From the NCBI RefSeq assembly GCF_012972705.2, contig NZ_JABCSC020000003.1, forward strand, positions 186,001-250,000: DNA of 64,000 nucleotides. Direction: 5' to 3'. The notes under the pieces were generated by a model, which saw nothing but the letters and a program-made list of their open reading frames with translations, was not told the origin of the DNA and made no database searches. The DNA comes from Uliginosibacterium aquaticum (GTDB lineage: Bacteria; Pseudomonadota; Gammaproteobacteria; Burkholderiales; Rhodocyclaceae). Position numbers and translations under genes: made by a program. Positions 16,497-25,230 of this stretch are shown here, one piece after another; within the stretch, counting starts at the first letter, position 1, and each line of letters begins with the position of its first letter.

Positions 16497-17864
16497 ATGT
16501 CGCGGCTGATTCGTCCTGAAGTCTGGAAGCTTGCCGCCCCGGTGCTGGTCGAGCAGCTGTTCGTGAACCTGCTAGGCAGTCTCGGCGCGATCATGGCGGC
16601 GCGCCTGGGCAGTGAGCCGGTGTCGTCGATCGGTAACGTTGAAGCCTTCACGCTGGTGGTTAGCTCCTTGTTCTCGGCGCTGGCCATCGGGGCGACGGTG
16701 GTAGTGGCGCAGTGCATCGGCGGTGGGCAGCGCGAGCGGGCTGCGGGCGCTGCCCAGCAGGCGCTGGCCTCGGGCCTGCTGATGGCACTGCTGGTCGCGG
16801 CGGCGGCCGGGCTGTGGGCGCGCGAGCTGTTGGCCTTGCTGTATCCGGGGGCAAGCAGCGTGATGGTGGAGCACATGCACCAATACCTGCTGTGCGCCGC
16901 GGCCACCTATCCGCTCACTGCACTGACCCTGCTGGCCTGTGGCGTGTTGCGCGGCGCTGGCGATACGCGTCTGGTGATGCAGGTCAATTCGCTGGTGACC
17001 CTGCTCAACGTGTTGCTCGGTTATGCGCTGATCTATGGTTTCGAGTTGCACACCGGCTGGTTCGCGCTTGGAGTGCCACGCCTCGAAGTGCTCGGGGCGG
17101 GGCTTGCCCAGTGGCTGGCGCGTCTGGGCGGAGTGATCTTCCTGATCTGGGCCTGGCGTCGCAGCGGGCCGCTGTTTCCGCAGCAGGGCTGGCGCAGCTT
17201 CCGCTTCGATACGCGTCTGCTCCGCTCGCTGTATTCCATAGGGATTCCCGCGAGCGTCGAGTCGCTGGCCTTCAACGGCGGCAAACTGCTAGTCCAGGTC
17301 GTGGTGATGAGCCTCGGGCCGGTGGCCGTGGCGGCCAACTACATCGCGTTCTCGATCGCCGGGATCATGAATATCCCCGGCAACTCCCTGTCGGTGGCCA
17401 GCACCACCCTGGTCGGGCAGGCTGTTGGCCGCGGCGACGAGGATGCGGCTGCCGCCAGCATGCGCTACATGTTGCGCCTGGGTTGGTGCGTGACGGCCGC
17501 CATCGCGCTGGTTTTCAGCCCGCTGGTGCCGACGGTGGTCAGTCTCTACGCCACCGAAGCGGCCGTGCAGCACCAGACCAGTGTGCTGGTGTGGCTCAAC
17601 TGCGCCTTCCTGATCGCCTTTCCGACCACCTTCATCCTGCCCAACGGCCTGCGCGGTGCGGGTGACGCGCGCTTCGCGATGATCACCACCATCATCGGCA
17701 TGCTGCTGTTCCGCATCCTGCTGGGCTATATGTTCGGCCTGCTGCTGGGGTGGGGCATCGTCGGGGTGTGGCTGGGCATGTTCACCGACTGGCTGCTGCG
17801 CAGCGCGCTATATCTGTGGCGTCTTGGCAGCGGGCGCTGGCGCGGGCGGCGTCTGGCGGCCTGA
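16497..17864 (+). CDS. MATE family multidrug efflux transporter
   Basis: A 455-residue, 12-span inner-membrane transporter of the MatE (NorM/DinF) family, expected to export cationic compounds using a sodium or proton gradient. The two MatE halves start with WKLAAPVLVEQLFVNLLG and with YSIGIPASVESLAFNGGKLL; CGVLRGAGDTRLVMQ and LPNGLRGAGDARFAM are the equivalent signature segments in each half. The ATG at 16497 is preceded by GGGGTGGCGCGGGC, a poor ribosome site. It is divergent from the pectate lyase gene with 153 bases between them. Substrate unknown. Confidence 0.92.
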   Translation: MSRLIRPEVWKLAAPVLVEQLFVNLLGSLGAIMAARLGSEPVSSIGNVEAFTLVVSSLFSALAIGATVVVAQCIGGGQRERAAGAAQQALASGLLMALLVAAAAGLWARELLALLYPGASSVMVEHMHQYLLCAAATYPLTALTLLACGVLRGAGDTRLVMQVNSLVTLLNVLLGYALIYGFELHTGWFALGVPRLEVLGAGLAQWLARLGGVIFLIWAWRRSGPLFPQQGWRSFRFDTRLLRSLYSIGIPASVESLAFNGGKLLVQVVVMSLGPVAVAANYIAFSIAGIMNIPGNSLSVASTTLVGQAVGRGDEDAAAASMRYMLRLGWCVTAAIALVFSPLVPTVVSLYATEAAVQHQTSVLVWLNCAFLIAFPTTFILPNGLRGAGDARFAMITTIIGMLLFRILLGYMFGLLLGWGIVGVWLGMFTDWLLRSALYLWRLGSGRWRGRRLAA

Positions 17865-18017
17865 GTGCGGGGCGACGAAGGGAGATCAGCCGGGCTTCAA
17901 GTTTGCTTGCCTCCATCTGTGTCAACAGGCTGAACGGTCGTTGCCGGAAGGCCTGATGGCGCTACCCTTACGGGTGAAAGCTGCGGTCGCCTGAAGGCTG
18001 CTGCACACACTGAATGA

Positions 18018-18036
18018 GGCAGGCTCCAAGCCTGCC
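18018..18036 (+). promoter_or_regulatory. Hairpin just upstream of the FHA-EAL start
   Basis: GGCAGGC-TCCAA-GCCTGCC forms a perfect 7-bp stem ending 8 bases before the ATG at 18045. In mRNA it would sit over the ribosome entry region. Confidence 0.4.
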
Positions 18037-18044
18037 CGCCCCGA

Positions 18045-19166
18045 ATGGAGAGATGCGTGGAAAAGCAGTGGTTTCTGGAGTCGATCGCCGCGGATGGTTC
18101 GCACATCACGTACACCGTGAATGCGCTGCCCTTCCGTGTTGGCCGCGATTCCGAGAACGAACTGGTGGTGACCACCCTGGGCCTGTCCCGTCATCACGCC
18201 ATGCTGACCCGCGATATCAGCGGTCTGCTGCGCCTCACGGATCTGAACAGTACCAATGGCAGTTTCGTGAACCGCGAACGGGTGGAAGGCTCTCGCCTGC
18301 TCAAGGAGCACGACATCATCCACTTCGGCACGGCCGAATTCCGCCTGCGTCAGCGCGAGCTCGAATCGGAGCAGGCTCAGGTCATCACGGCCAATGACAT
18401 GCGGACCATGCTGGTGCCCAATGGCATGCTGCTGTCCGAGTACTTCGTGCCGAACGAGGCCGAGTTCATGGAGCTGCTCGATGGTCACGGCCTCACCGGC
18501 GCGGCTCAGCCCATCGTCAGTGCGATCGACAATTCGATCTTTGCCTACGAATTGCTCGGGCGCGCCAATCATCCCCTGCTGCCGCCCTCGCCGATCCGCC
18601 TGTTCGAGCTGGCCAGTTCGCTTGACCGTGAGGTGGAGCTGTCGCGGGCTTTCCGCCGCTTCGGCATTGCCAGCATCGCGCCGCGCCTGCGGGGTTTTCC
18701 CCTGTTTGCCAACACCCACCCCAAGGAAACCTTCAGCGCGGAGTTTTTCGCCTCGCTGATCGAGTTGCGCCAGAGCATGCCCGAGCTGGATCTGGTGGTG
18801 GAGATCCATGAGACCGCTGTGACGGATCTCAATCGCCTGCGCGAGCTGACGGCCCAGTTCAAGGATATCGGCGTGCGTTTCGCGTATGACGATTTCGGGG
18901 CAGGTCAGGCCCGCCTCAACGAATTGGGCGATGCGCCGGCGCACTTCGTGAAGTTCGACATGGGCCTGGTGCACGACATCCATCTCGCCAGCCCGCGCAA
19001 GCGCCGCGTGGTGAGTGATCTCGTCAAGCTGGTGCTGGATCTGGGCTCGGTGCCACTGGCTGAAGGCATCGAAATGCAGGCTGAGGCCGAGATCTGCCGC
19101 GAAATGGGCTTCCAGCTGATCCAGGGCTTTCTCACCGGCAAGCCGATTCCGGCCGAACAGTTCTGA
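18045..19166 (+). CDS. FHA-EAL domain protein, probable c-di-GMP phosphodiesterase
   Basis: A 373-residue cytoplasmic protein. An N-terminal FHA domain (about residues 20-100) has the phosphothreonine-binding elements GRD, LSRHHA and NSTNGSFVN. The EAL domain (about 140-373) reads ELL at the signature (Glu169) and keeps LFANTHP, VEIHET, YDDFGAGQA, VKFDMG and AEGIE, so the metal and base residues look intact and c-di-GMP hydrolysis is likely. FHA-EAL pairing suggests that Thr phosphorylation steers localisation or activity; a Ser/Thr kinase is encoded at 42588. ATG 18045 has no clear ribosome site; a GTG at 18057 has GGAGAG four bases upstream and is a real alternative. Confidence 0.85.
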   Translation: MERCVEKQWFLESIAADGSHITYTVNALPFRVGRDSENELVVTTLGLSRHHAMLTRDISGLLRLTDLNSTNGSFVNRERVEGSRLLKEHDIIHFGTAEFRLRQRELESEQAQVITANDMRTMLVPNGMLLSEYFVPNEAEFMELLDGHGLTGAAQPIVSAIDNSIFAYELLGRANHPLLPPSPIRLFELASSLDREVELSRAFRRFGIASIAPRLRGFPLFANTHPKETFSAEFFASLIELRQSMPELDLVVEIHETAVTDLNRLRELTAQFKDIGVRFAYDDFGAGQARLNELGDAPAHFVKFDMGLVHDIHLASPRKRRVVSDLVKLVLDLGSVPLAEGIEMQAEAEICREMGFQLIQGFLTGKPIPAEQF

Positions 19167-19174
19167 GCGTGAAG

Positions 19175-19197
19175 ACGCCGCGCGGCCGGCGCGGCGT
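19175..19197. terminator. GC-rich hairpin between convergent genes
   Basis: ACGCCGCGC (19175-19183) and GCGCGGCGT (19189-19197) form a perfect 9-bp stem between the stops of the FHA-EAL and arabinanase genes. No T tract on either side, so termination is likely but not certain. Confidence 0.45.
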
Positions 19198-19214
19198 GTC
19201 TCCAGGCCTGTGGC

Positions 19215-20156
19215 TCAGTAGCTTGGCCAGCCACCCGAGAATTTCAGATCGCTGATCAGCAGCTTCGGAGCGCCATTGGCCGTGGCATCGTAGGCGTGCC
19301 GGGCGATGATGCTGTAGCCATTCTCGCGGTAGATATCCTGACCGCCGGGGCCTACCCAGCGCGAGTTGCCCGCGTCGAGCACGCTTGAATAGCCATCTGT
19401 CATCTTCTTGCCGTTCTTGTCGTAGTACGGCCCGGTAATGCTGGTGGCGCGCCCATAAGCCACCTTGTAAGTGCTGGAGGTTCCGGCACAGCATTTGTCG
19501 ATCGACACGAAAAGGTAGTAGTAGCCCTCGCGCTGCACGATGGCAGGCCCTTCTATGCCGCTGCTGCGCTTGGCCAGGGTGGTGATCGAGCCGGTCGGCT
19601 TCATCGTGCCCTTGTCGATCTTGACGATCTTGATGCCCGAGAACCAGGAGCCGAAGACCAGCCAGGGCTGGCCGTCCGCATCGAAAGTCAGGTTAGGATC
19701 GATGGCGTTGTAGTCGTTTGTGCCGCTCTTGCTGCTGATGACCTTGCCCCTGTCGCTCCAGTCACCCTTGGCGACCGAGGTGGCCGACAGCAGGCCGATT
19801 GCCGAGGTATTCGAGCCAAAGGTCGAGATCGAGTAGTAGAGCCAGACCTTGCCGTTGTAAGTCACCACATCCGGAGCCCATACATCGAGCCCGCTGTGAG
19901 CTGGCACATAGGTGCTCCACCAGGCCGGGCGCGCACCGAGCACCTTGATGCCGCGGCTCCAGGCCTTGCCGTCGCCCGAGTACAGCACCTGGATGCCCTC
20001 GCCGGTCGAGAAGGTCCACCAGGTGGCGCCTTCCTTGAGGATGGCCGGGTCATGAACCCCGACATCGCCGGACAGCGTCCAGTGATCGGCGTGAGCAGCC
20101 AGCGTGCTACCGGCCAGCACCGCAGCCAGCAGCGTCTTGCGGAAAATGTGTCGCAT
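19215..20156 (-). CDS. Secreted endo-1,5-alpha-L-arabinanase (GH43)
   Basis: A 313-residue exported glycoside hydrolase with a signal peptide ending AAHA (about residue 23). The five-bladed propeller triad is visible: base Asp36 in VHDPAIL, pKa-modulating Asp153 in NAIDPNLTF and acid Glu202 in SGIEGPAIV. The WAPDV segment is also typical. It hydrolyses the arabinan side chains of pectin, matching the nearby pectate lyase. The frame opens at 20213, but ATG 20156 has AGGAGA directly upstream and starts the signal peptide. Length is normal for a single-domain arabinanase; no carbohydrate-binding module is present. Confidence 0.92.
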   Translation of the reverse strand: MRHIFRKTLLAAVLAGSTLAAHADHWTLSGDVGVHDPAILKEGATWWTFSTGEGIQVLYSGDGKAWSRGIKVLGARPAWWSTYVPAHSGLDVWAPDVVTYNGKVWLYYSISTFGSNTSAIGLLSATSVAKGDWSDRGKVISSKSGTNDYNAIDPNLTFDADGQPWLVFGSWFSGIKIVKIDKGTMKPTGSITTLAKRSSGIEGPAIVQREGYYYLFVSIDKCCAGTSSTYKVAYGRATSITGPYYDKNGKKMTDGYSSVLDAGNSRWVGPGGQDIYRENGYSIIARHAYDATANGAPKLLISDLKFSGGWPSY

Positions 20157-20398
20157 GAATCTGTCTCCTGAGATTGTTGATGACCCGTTCCCGGGCTGCC
20201 TTTTTGTTGGCAATCAGCACCTTAGCATTCATGCGCATTGAATATCCGGCGCCAGCGGTGGCGGGCGCTTAGTCAGGCGTGCGGACTATCAACGGAAACT
20301 TGTCTGACTTGCAGTGCGCGGCAAGCCGCAGCATGGCCCTGATCAGCTCGTGCTGCGGCCTGGGCCCTCAGTTTGGATCAGGTCGGACAAGTCGCCCG

Positions 20399-21604
20399 TC
20401 AGGCGCGGCGCGCCGGCCACAGCCGGGTGATCAGTGCAGTGATGCCACAGATCAGGCCGACGAGCGCAACCCCGCGCCAGCCAGCTTGCGCCAGCGCCAG
20501 GCTGCCGATGGCCGAGCCGGCTGACATGCCCACGAACATGCTGCCGATCAGCACCGCGTTGAGGCGGCTGCGTGCGGCCGGCTCCAGCCCGTAGATGATG
20601 CTCTGGTGCGCGATCAGCGCGGCCTGGACGCCCAGATCGAAGAGCAGGGTGCCGGCGATCAGCAGTCCAAGGTTCTGCGGGGCGGCGGCAAAGGCGGCAA
20701 AGCTTACGATGACTAGCACGGCGCCCGCGCGGGTGACCGGCTCGGGTCCGCGGCGGTCGGCAAAATGCCCGGCCAGGGGGGCCGCCAGGGCACCCACGGC
20801 GCCCGCCAGACCAAAGGCGCCGGCGATGGCACTGCCGAATCCGAAGGGCGGCTGCAGCAACATCACCGCCAGCGTCGACCAGAAGGCGCTGAAGGCGGCG
20901 GACAGGCACAGTTGAGCCAGCGCGGCGCGGCGCAGCGCGGGATGGCGCTGCCAGAGCGTCACCAGCGAGCCGAGCAGGCGCAGATAGGGTTCCCGGGTGG
21001 TGGGCGCGAAGGCCGGCAGGCGGCGCTGCATGATTACGGCAAGGCCCAGTACGGTGAGGGCCGCGGCAATGAACATGCTGCGCCAGCCAAAGGCTGCGGC
21101 GACCGTGCCGGAGACTACGCGCGAGAGCAGGATGCCCAGCAGCAGGCCCATCATCACATGGCCGACGATCTTGCCGCGCTTTGCTTCGGGGGCCAGCGTG
21201 GCCGCGGCTGGTACGCAATCCTGTGCCACCGAGGCGGCGATCCCGATGGCCAGGCTGGCGGCGCAGAGCTGGAGCAGGGACTGGGTTATGGCCATGGCGA
21301 ACAGGCCGGCGGCCAGGATCACCAGTTTCACCAGGATCACCCGGCGGCGGTCATAACGGTCACCCAGTGGTGCCAGCAGCAGGATGCCGATCGTGTAGCC
21401 GATCTGGGTCAAGGTCGGGATGCGGCCGATGGCGGCGGGCGAGGCGCCCAGTTCGCTGGCCAGCAGGCCAAGGATGGGCTGGTTGTAATACAGGGCGGCG
21501 CAGGTCAGGCCCGCCGCACAGGCGAGCAATACGACCAGCATGTTGTCGAGCCCGCGCGGGAGGACCAGGCCATCGGCGGTGGTGGAGGAAGCAGGGGTGT
21601 TCAT
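20399..21604 (-). CDS. MFS transporter (DHA1-like), LysR-linked
   Basis: A 401-residue, 12-span major facilitator. The first span contains ALYYNQPIL, characteristic of a widespread group of DHA1-like exporters, and motif A appears as APLGDRYDRRR at the 2-3 loop, with a weaker copy HFADRRGPEP in the second half. Its start faces the LysR gene 96 bases away, the usual arrangement when the regulator controls the transporter. The 242 bases between its stop and the arabinanase start contain nothing recognised. Probable small-molecule exporter; substrate unknown. Confidence 0.9.
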   Translation of the reverse strand: MNTPASSTTADGLVLPRGLDNMLVVLLACAAGLTCAALYYNQPILGLLASELGASPAAIGRIPTLTQIGYTIGILLLAPLGDRYDRRRVILVKLVILAAGLFAMAITQSLLQLCAASLAIGIAASVAQDCVPAAATLAPEAKRGKIVGHVMMGLLLGILLSRVVSGTVAAAFGWRSMFIAAALTVLGLAVIMQRRLPAFAPTTREPYLRLLGSLVTLWQRHPALRRAALAQLCLSAAFSAFWSTLAVMLLQPPFGFGSAIAGAFGLAGAVGALAAPLAGHFADRRGPEPVTRAGAVLVIVSFAAFAAAPQNLGLLIAGTLLFDLGVQAALIAHQSIIYGLEPAARSRLNAVLIGSMFVGMSAGSAIGSLALAQAGWRGVALVGLICGITALITRLWPARRA

Positions 21605-21687
21605 GATGCGTTTGGGGTGGGGAAGGGGTGGGCAGAGTGTGTCGTGTAGTCGTAAAGCACGGAAGGCGTATGTTGCGCAGAACTGTT

Positions 21688-21702
21688 ATACATTCTGTGT
21701 AT
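21688..21702. promoter_or_regulatory. Palindrome over the LysR start codon, putative operator
   Basis: ATACA-TTCTG-TGTAT is a perfect 5-bp inverted repeat with the T-N11-A pattern of LysR boxes. It overlaps a -10-like TTATAC (21686-21691) and the ATG at 21701, in the MFS/LysR intergenic region. Confidence 0.5.
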
Positions 21703-22600
21703 GAGCGCTTCGCCTGACCGCCTGCTGCTGACCCAGACCTTCATCCGCATCGTTGAAGCCGGCAGCCTGTCCGCGGCGGCCGCGCAGATGAATACCAGCC
21801 AGCCGACCGTCAGTCGTCGTCTGCAGGCGCTCGAACGCTCGCTGGGCCTGAGCCTGATCCTGCGTTCGACTCATGCCTTGCGTCTGACCGAGGCCGGGGC
21901 GCGCTATTACACCCGGGCCAGGGAACTGGCCCTGGCCTGGAGCGAATTCGAATCTGATCTGCGTGGCGCGGTGGATGAGCCGCAAGGCCTGCTCCGCGTG
22001 GTGGTGCCGCACGCCTTCGGCCAGAACCACCTGATCGGGCCGATGGCCGCTTTCCTGGCGCGCTATCCGCGCGTGTCGATTGAATGGCTGCTGCATGACA
22101 CGCCGCCGGACTTTGTTGCCGAAGGGATCGATTGCGCGGTCCGCGTTGGCGAAGTTAGCGATCCTGCTGCGGTGGCTATCCGCATCGGCGAAGTGCCGCG
22201 GGTGCTGGCCGCGGCGCCGGCCCTGCTGGCCGGATGTGCCCTGCCGCAAACGCCGGAAGCCCTGGCCGAACTGCCCTGGCTCGCGCTGCTGCCCTTCTAC
22301 CGCAAGGAGGTGCGCCTGCAGCGCGGCAGCGAAACTCATTTGCTGGCGATCGAGCCCCGCGTCACCACCGACAGCCTTTACGCCATGCGCAATGCCGCGC
22401 TGCTGGGCGTTGGCGTGGTGCTGGCCTCGGAATGGCTGTTGCGCGAATCCTTTGCCAGTGGTGAGCTGGTCCAGTTGTTGCCGGAGTGGCATGGCGCACC
22501 GCTGCCGGTATATGTCACCTATCCCTATGCCGCGTTTTATCCCGCCAAGCTGCGCGCTTTCGTCGAGGCCATGCGCGACACGGTGCGTCTGCTCGGTTGA
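21701..22600 (+). CDS. LysR family transcriptional regulator
   Basis: A 299-residue regulator. The N-terminal winged helix-turn-helix (about residues 8-66) contains AGSLSAAAAQMNTSQPTVSRR, and the C-terminal effector domain (about 90-295) begins GLLRVVVPHAFGQNHLI, as in the CrgA/AaeR-like subgroup. It probably controls the divergent MFS gene. The ATG lies only about 10 bases after a -10-like hexamer, with no ribosome binding site, so the mRNA may be leaderless or nearly so. The downstream EamA gene starts 52 bases after its stop. Confidence 0.92.
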   Translation: MSASPDRLLLTQTFIRIVEAGSLSAAAAQMNTSQPTVSRRLQALERSLGLSLILRSTHALRLTEAGARYYTRARELALAWSEFESDLRGAVDEPQGLLRVVVPHAFGQNHLIGPMAAFLARYPRVSIEWLLHDTPPDFVAEGIDCAVRVGEVSDPAAVAIRIGEVPRVLAAAPALLAGCALPQTPEALAELPWLALLPFYRKEVRLQRGSETHLLAIEPRVTTDSLYAMRNAALLGVGVVLASEWLLRESFASGELVQLLPEWHGAPLPVYVTYPYAAFYPAKLRAFVEAMRDTVRLLG

Positions 22601-22652
22601 GGCGGCGCGCGGCTATGCAACAATCACGGCCCCTGCCTGTCCGTCCGCCATC

Positions 22653-23549
22653 ATGCCTGCGCTGCTGCGTCGCCTCGATCAACCGTTGCTCCTGCTGGTC
22701 CTGACGGTTCTATTCTGGTCTGGCAACTGGGTGGTCGGGCGTGGCTTGCGGGCCGATGTGCCGCCGGTGGCACTGGCCTTCTGGCGCTGGGTGATCGCTT
22801 TTGCCTGCACCCTGCCGTTTGCCTGGCCCTGTCGCGCCCAGGCCTGGCCCGCGCTGCGTGGGCACTGGCCGATCCTTCTGATCCTGGCCCTGCTGGGCAT
22901 TACCGGTTACAACACCCTGGCCTATCTGGGCCTGCAATACACCACGGCCACCAATGGTGTGCTGCTTAACTCCTTCATTCCGGTGGTGATCCTGGTGCTC
23001 GGCTGGGGTTTTCTCGGCAAACCGGTGCATGGGCGTGCGCTGCTGGGCCTTGGTGCCTCGCTGCTGGGTGTGCTGGTGATCGTGGCGCATGGCGAGTTTG
23101 CTCGCCTGCGGGGCCTGAGCTTCAATCCGGGCGACCTGTGGATCATGGTTTCGGTCTTCGTGTGGGCGGCCTACACCCTGCTGCTGGTGCGCCGCCCGGC
23201 CGGGCTGGAGCCGATGCTGCTGCTGGCCCTGCTCACCGCCATCGGCGTGCTGGGGCTGGCGCCCTTCTACCTGTGGGAGCTGGCGCAGGGGCGCAGCATT
23301 CATTTTTCGGCCGGAGCGCTGCTTGGCATGGCCTATACCGGCATCTTTCCGGCCTTTCTCGGCTATGTCTTCTGGAATCGTGCCGTGGCCCAGGTGGGCG
23401 CGGCTACGGCCGGCCTCTTCATCCACCTGATGCCGGTGGCTACGCCACTGCTGTCAGCGCTGTTCCTCGGCGAGGCGCCCCGGGTCTACCATCTGGCGGG
23501 TATGGGCCTGATCATCGGCGGGATTTTCATCTCTACGCGGCGCGCCTGA
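22653..23549 (+). CDS. EamA/DMT family permease
   Basis: A 298-residue protein with ten predicted membrane spans built as two EamA repeats (LFWSGNWVVGRGLR begins the first; VFVWAAYTLLLVRR the second). Members export metabolites or amino acids. The frame is open from 22080 through the LysR gene, but that part is a shadow; ATG at 22653 gives a standard EamA start. It follows lysR on the same strand and could share its transcript. Substrate unknown. Confidence 0.88.
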   Translation: MPALLRRLDQPLLLLVLTVLFWSGNWVVGRGLRADVPPVALAFWRWVIAFACTLPFAWPCRAQAWPALRGHWPILLILALLGITGYNTLAYLGLQYTTATNGVLLNSFIPVVILVLGWGFLGKPVHGRALLGLGASLLGVLVIVAHGEFARLRGLSFNPGDLWIMVSVFVWAAYTLLLVRRPAGLEPMLLLALLTAIGVLGLAPFYLWELAQGRSIHFSAGALLGMAYTGIFPAFLGYVFWNRAVAQVGAATAGLFIHLMPVATPLLSALFLGEAPRVYHLAGMGLIIGGIFISTRRA

Positions 23550-23671
23550 AGTCGCCAGCGCCAGTCGTCGCGGACGATTCGGGCAGGTTAAGCAATGTGC
23601 GGCGTTCCGCGCTAAAGTAGCCATACGCACCGCAGTGTGCGGCCCCAGAAAACCGTCCAGAGAGCCCGACC

Positions 23672-24121
23672 ATGACTACAGTCCGCCAGATTCTCGACAG
23701 CAAGAAGTCCGCCCAGATCATTTCCGTGAGCCCGGCCTCTACGGTTTTCGATGCCCTGACGCTGATGTCCAGCAAGGATGTCAGTGCCGTGCTGGTGCTC
23801 GAGAACGAGCGCCTGGTGGGGATCTTTACCGAGCGCGATTACGCCCGCAAGCTGATCCTGCAGGGCCGCAGCTCCAAGGACACGCGGATTGGTGACCTGA
23901 TGACCCAGAACCTGCTGACCATCTCGCCCTCACAGACGGTGGATGACGTGATGGCGATCATGACCGAGAACCGCTTCCGCCACCTGCCGGTCGTGGAGCG
24001 TGGCCAGTTGATCGGTATCGTCACCATCGGCGATGCGGTGAAGGCCGTGATCGATCAGCAGCAGCAAACCATCAAGCAGTTAGCTGGCTATATCTCGGGG
24101 GATATCGCGCCTGGCATGTGA
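23672..24121 (+). CDS. CBS-pair domain protein
   Basis: A 149-residue cytoplasmic protein consisting of two CBS domains (about residues 8-62 and 74-130), with GIFTERDYARKL and GIVTIGDAVKAV at equivalent positions, plus a short C-terminal tail QLAGYISGDIAPGM. CBS pairs bind adenosine nucleotides and regulate other proteins; stand-alone versions like this are common in Proteobacteria and lack a known target. A strong terminator follows at 24143. Transcribed alone. Confidence 0.9.
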   Translation: MTTVRQILDSKKSAQIISVSPASTVFDALTLMSSKDVSAVLVLENERLVGIFTERDYARKLILQGRSSKDTRIGDLMTQNLLTISPSQTVDDVMAIMTENRFRHLPVVERGQLIGIVTIGDAVKAVIDQQQQTIKQLAGYISGDIAPGM

Positions 24122-24142
24122 GTTTCGTCATCCGCCACTCAG

Positions 24143-24168
24143 GGCCGCCCGTGGGCGGCCTTTGTTTT
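24143..24168 (+). terminator. Rho-independent terminator after the CBS gene
   Basis: GGCCGCCC (24143-24150) and GGGCGGCC (24153-24160) form an 8-bp GC stem followed by TTTGTTTTG. Confidence 0.8.
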
Positions 24169-24291
24169 GCCCTGAAGATGAGTCTGATTCTCAATACAGC
24201 ATTGATTTTATTGACTAATTTTTGTTGTGGAGGGATTTGTTGAGTCAAGCGGTGGGATAATCGCCGCCGCTGAAATTCAACCGTGTGCCTC

Positions 24292-25230
24292 ATGAGTCGC
24301 AAGAAGAACGTTGCCCTACTTTCCGTTGCTTCCAATACCCTGCTGATCGTTCTCAAGCTGGCGGCAGGGGTGTTGTCCGGTTCGGTGTCGATCATCTCTG
24401 AAGCCATTCATTCGATGATGGATCTGGTCGCGGCGGTGATTGCCTTCTTCGCCGTGCGCCTGGCCGATGTACCGCCTGACGAGGATCATCCTTACGGTCA
24501 CGAGAAGTTCGAAAACGTGTCGGGCGTGATTGAAGGCGTGCTGATTGTGGTGGCCGCGCTGTGGATCATCATCGAAGCGGTACACAAGCTGGCCAGCCCC
24601 GAGCCGATGCAGGCGGTGGGCTGGGGTGTGGCGGTGATGTTCGTGTCGGCCCTGGTCAACACCCTGGTGGCGCGCCAGCTCTACAAGGTGGCGCGCGAAG
24701 AGCAGTCGATGGCGCTGGAAGCGGACGCCCTGCACCTCAAGGCCGACGTGTACACCTCACTCGGCGTGGGGTTCGGCCTGGCCGCGATCTGGGCGACCGG
24801 CTGGCATCAGCTTGATCCGCTGGTGGCGATCGCCGTGGCGCTGTTCATCCTGAAAGAAGCGGTCGAGCTGATCGCCAAGGCCTTCGCGCCGCTGATCGAT
24901 GCCAGCCTGCCGAAAGAAGAGATCGAGGCGATCCACGCCGCACTGTCCCGCCATGCGCAGGATTTCATCGACTACCACGAGCTGCGCACGCGCCAGTCCG
25001 GCAAGATTCGCCATGTCGACCTGCATGTGCGCCTGCACCGCCACACCACGCTGGAGAATGTACATGTCCTGTGTGACCGGCTGGAGACGGAGATCGTGCG
25101 TAGCGTCGAGCACGCCAAAGTGCTGATCCATGCCGATCCCTGCAAGCCCGGTTGTGCCTGTAGCGATCAGGCCTTCTTGCGCCCGATCAGCAGCACGCCG
25201 GCAATGACCAGCGTTGCGCCGACGAGCTGA
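24292..25230 (+). CDS. Cation diffusion facilitator (CDF) metal exporter
   Basis: A 312-residue inner-membrane divalent metal/proton antiporter. The first metal site motif is in HSMMDL (TM2), the second in HLKADVYTS (TM5), and the family loop DEDHPYGHEKFE follows. A cytoplasmic C-terminal domain (about 205-290) with HVDLHVRLHRHTTLE resembles the ZT dimerisation domain, followed by a Cys-rich end CKPGCAC. ATG 24292 is chosen over a GTG at 24283. The last 64 bases overlap the end of the convergent EamA gene, so the final residues are probably not conserved. A -10-like GATAAT lies at 24256-24261. Metal not predictable; zinc, iron or manganese are all possible. Confidence 0.9.
   Translation: MSRKKNVALLSVASNTLLIVLKLAAGVLSGSVSIISEAIHSMMDLVAAVIAFFAVRLADVPPDEDHPYGHEKFENVSGVIEGVLIVVAALWIIIEAVHKLASPEPMQAVGWGVAVMFVSALVNTLVARQLYKVAREEQSMALEADALHLKADVYTSLGVGFGLAAIWATGWHQLDPLVAIAVALFILKEAVELIAKAFAPLIDASLPKEEIEAIHAALSRHAQDFIDYHELRTRQSGKIRHVDLHVRLHRHTTLENVHVLCDRLETEIVRSVEHAKVLIHADPCKPGCACSDQAFLRPISSTPAMTSVAPTS

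Noticed and set aside
24175-24215. Possible Fur box upstream of the CDF gene
   Set aside because: Only partial similarity to the palindrome; too weak to call.
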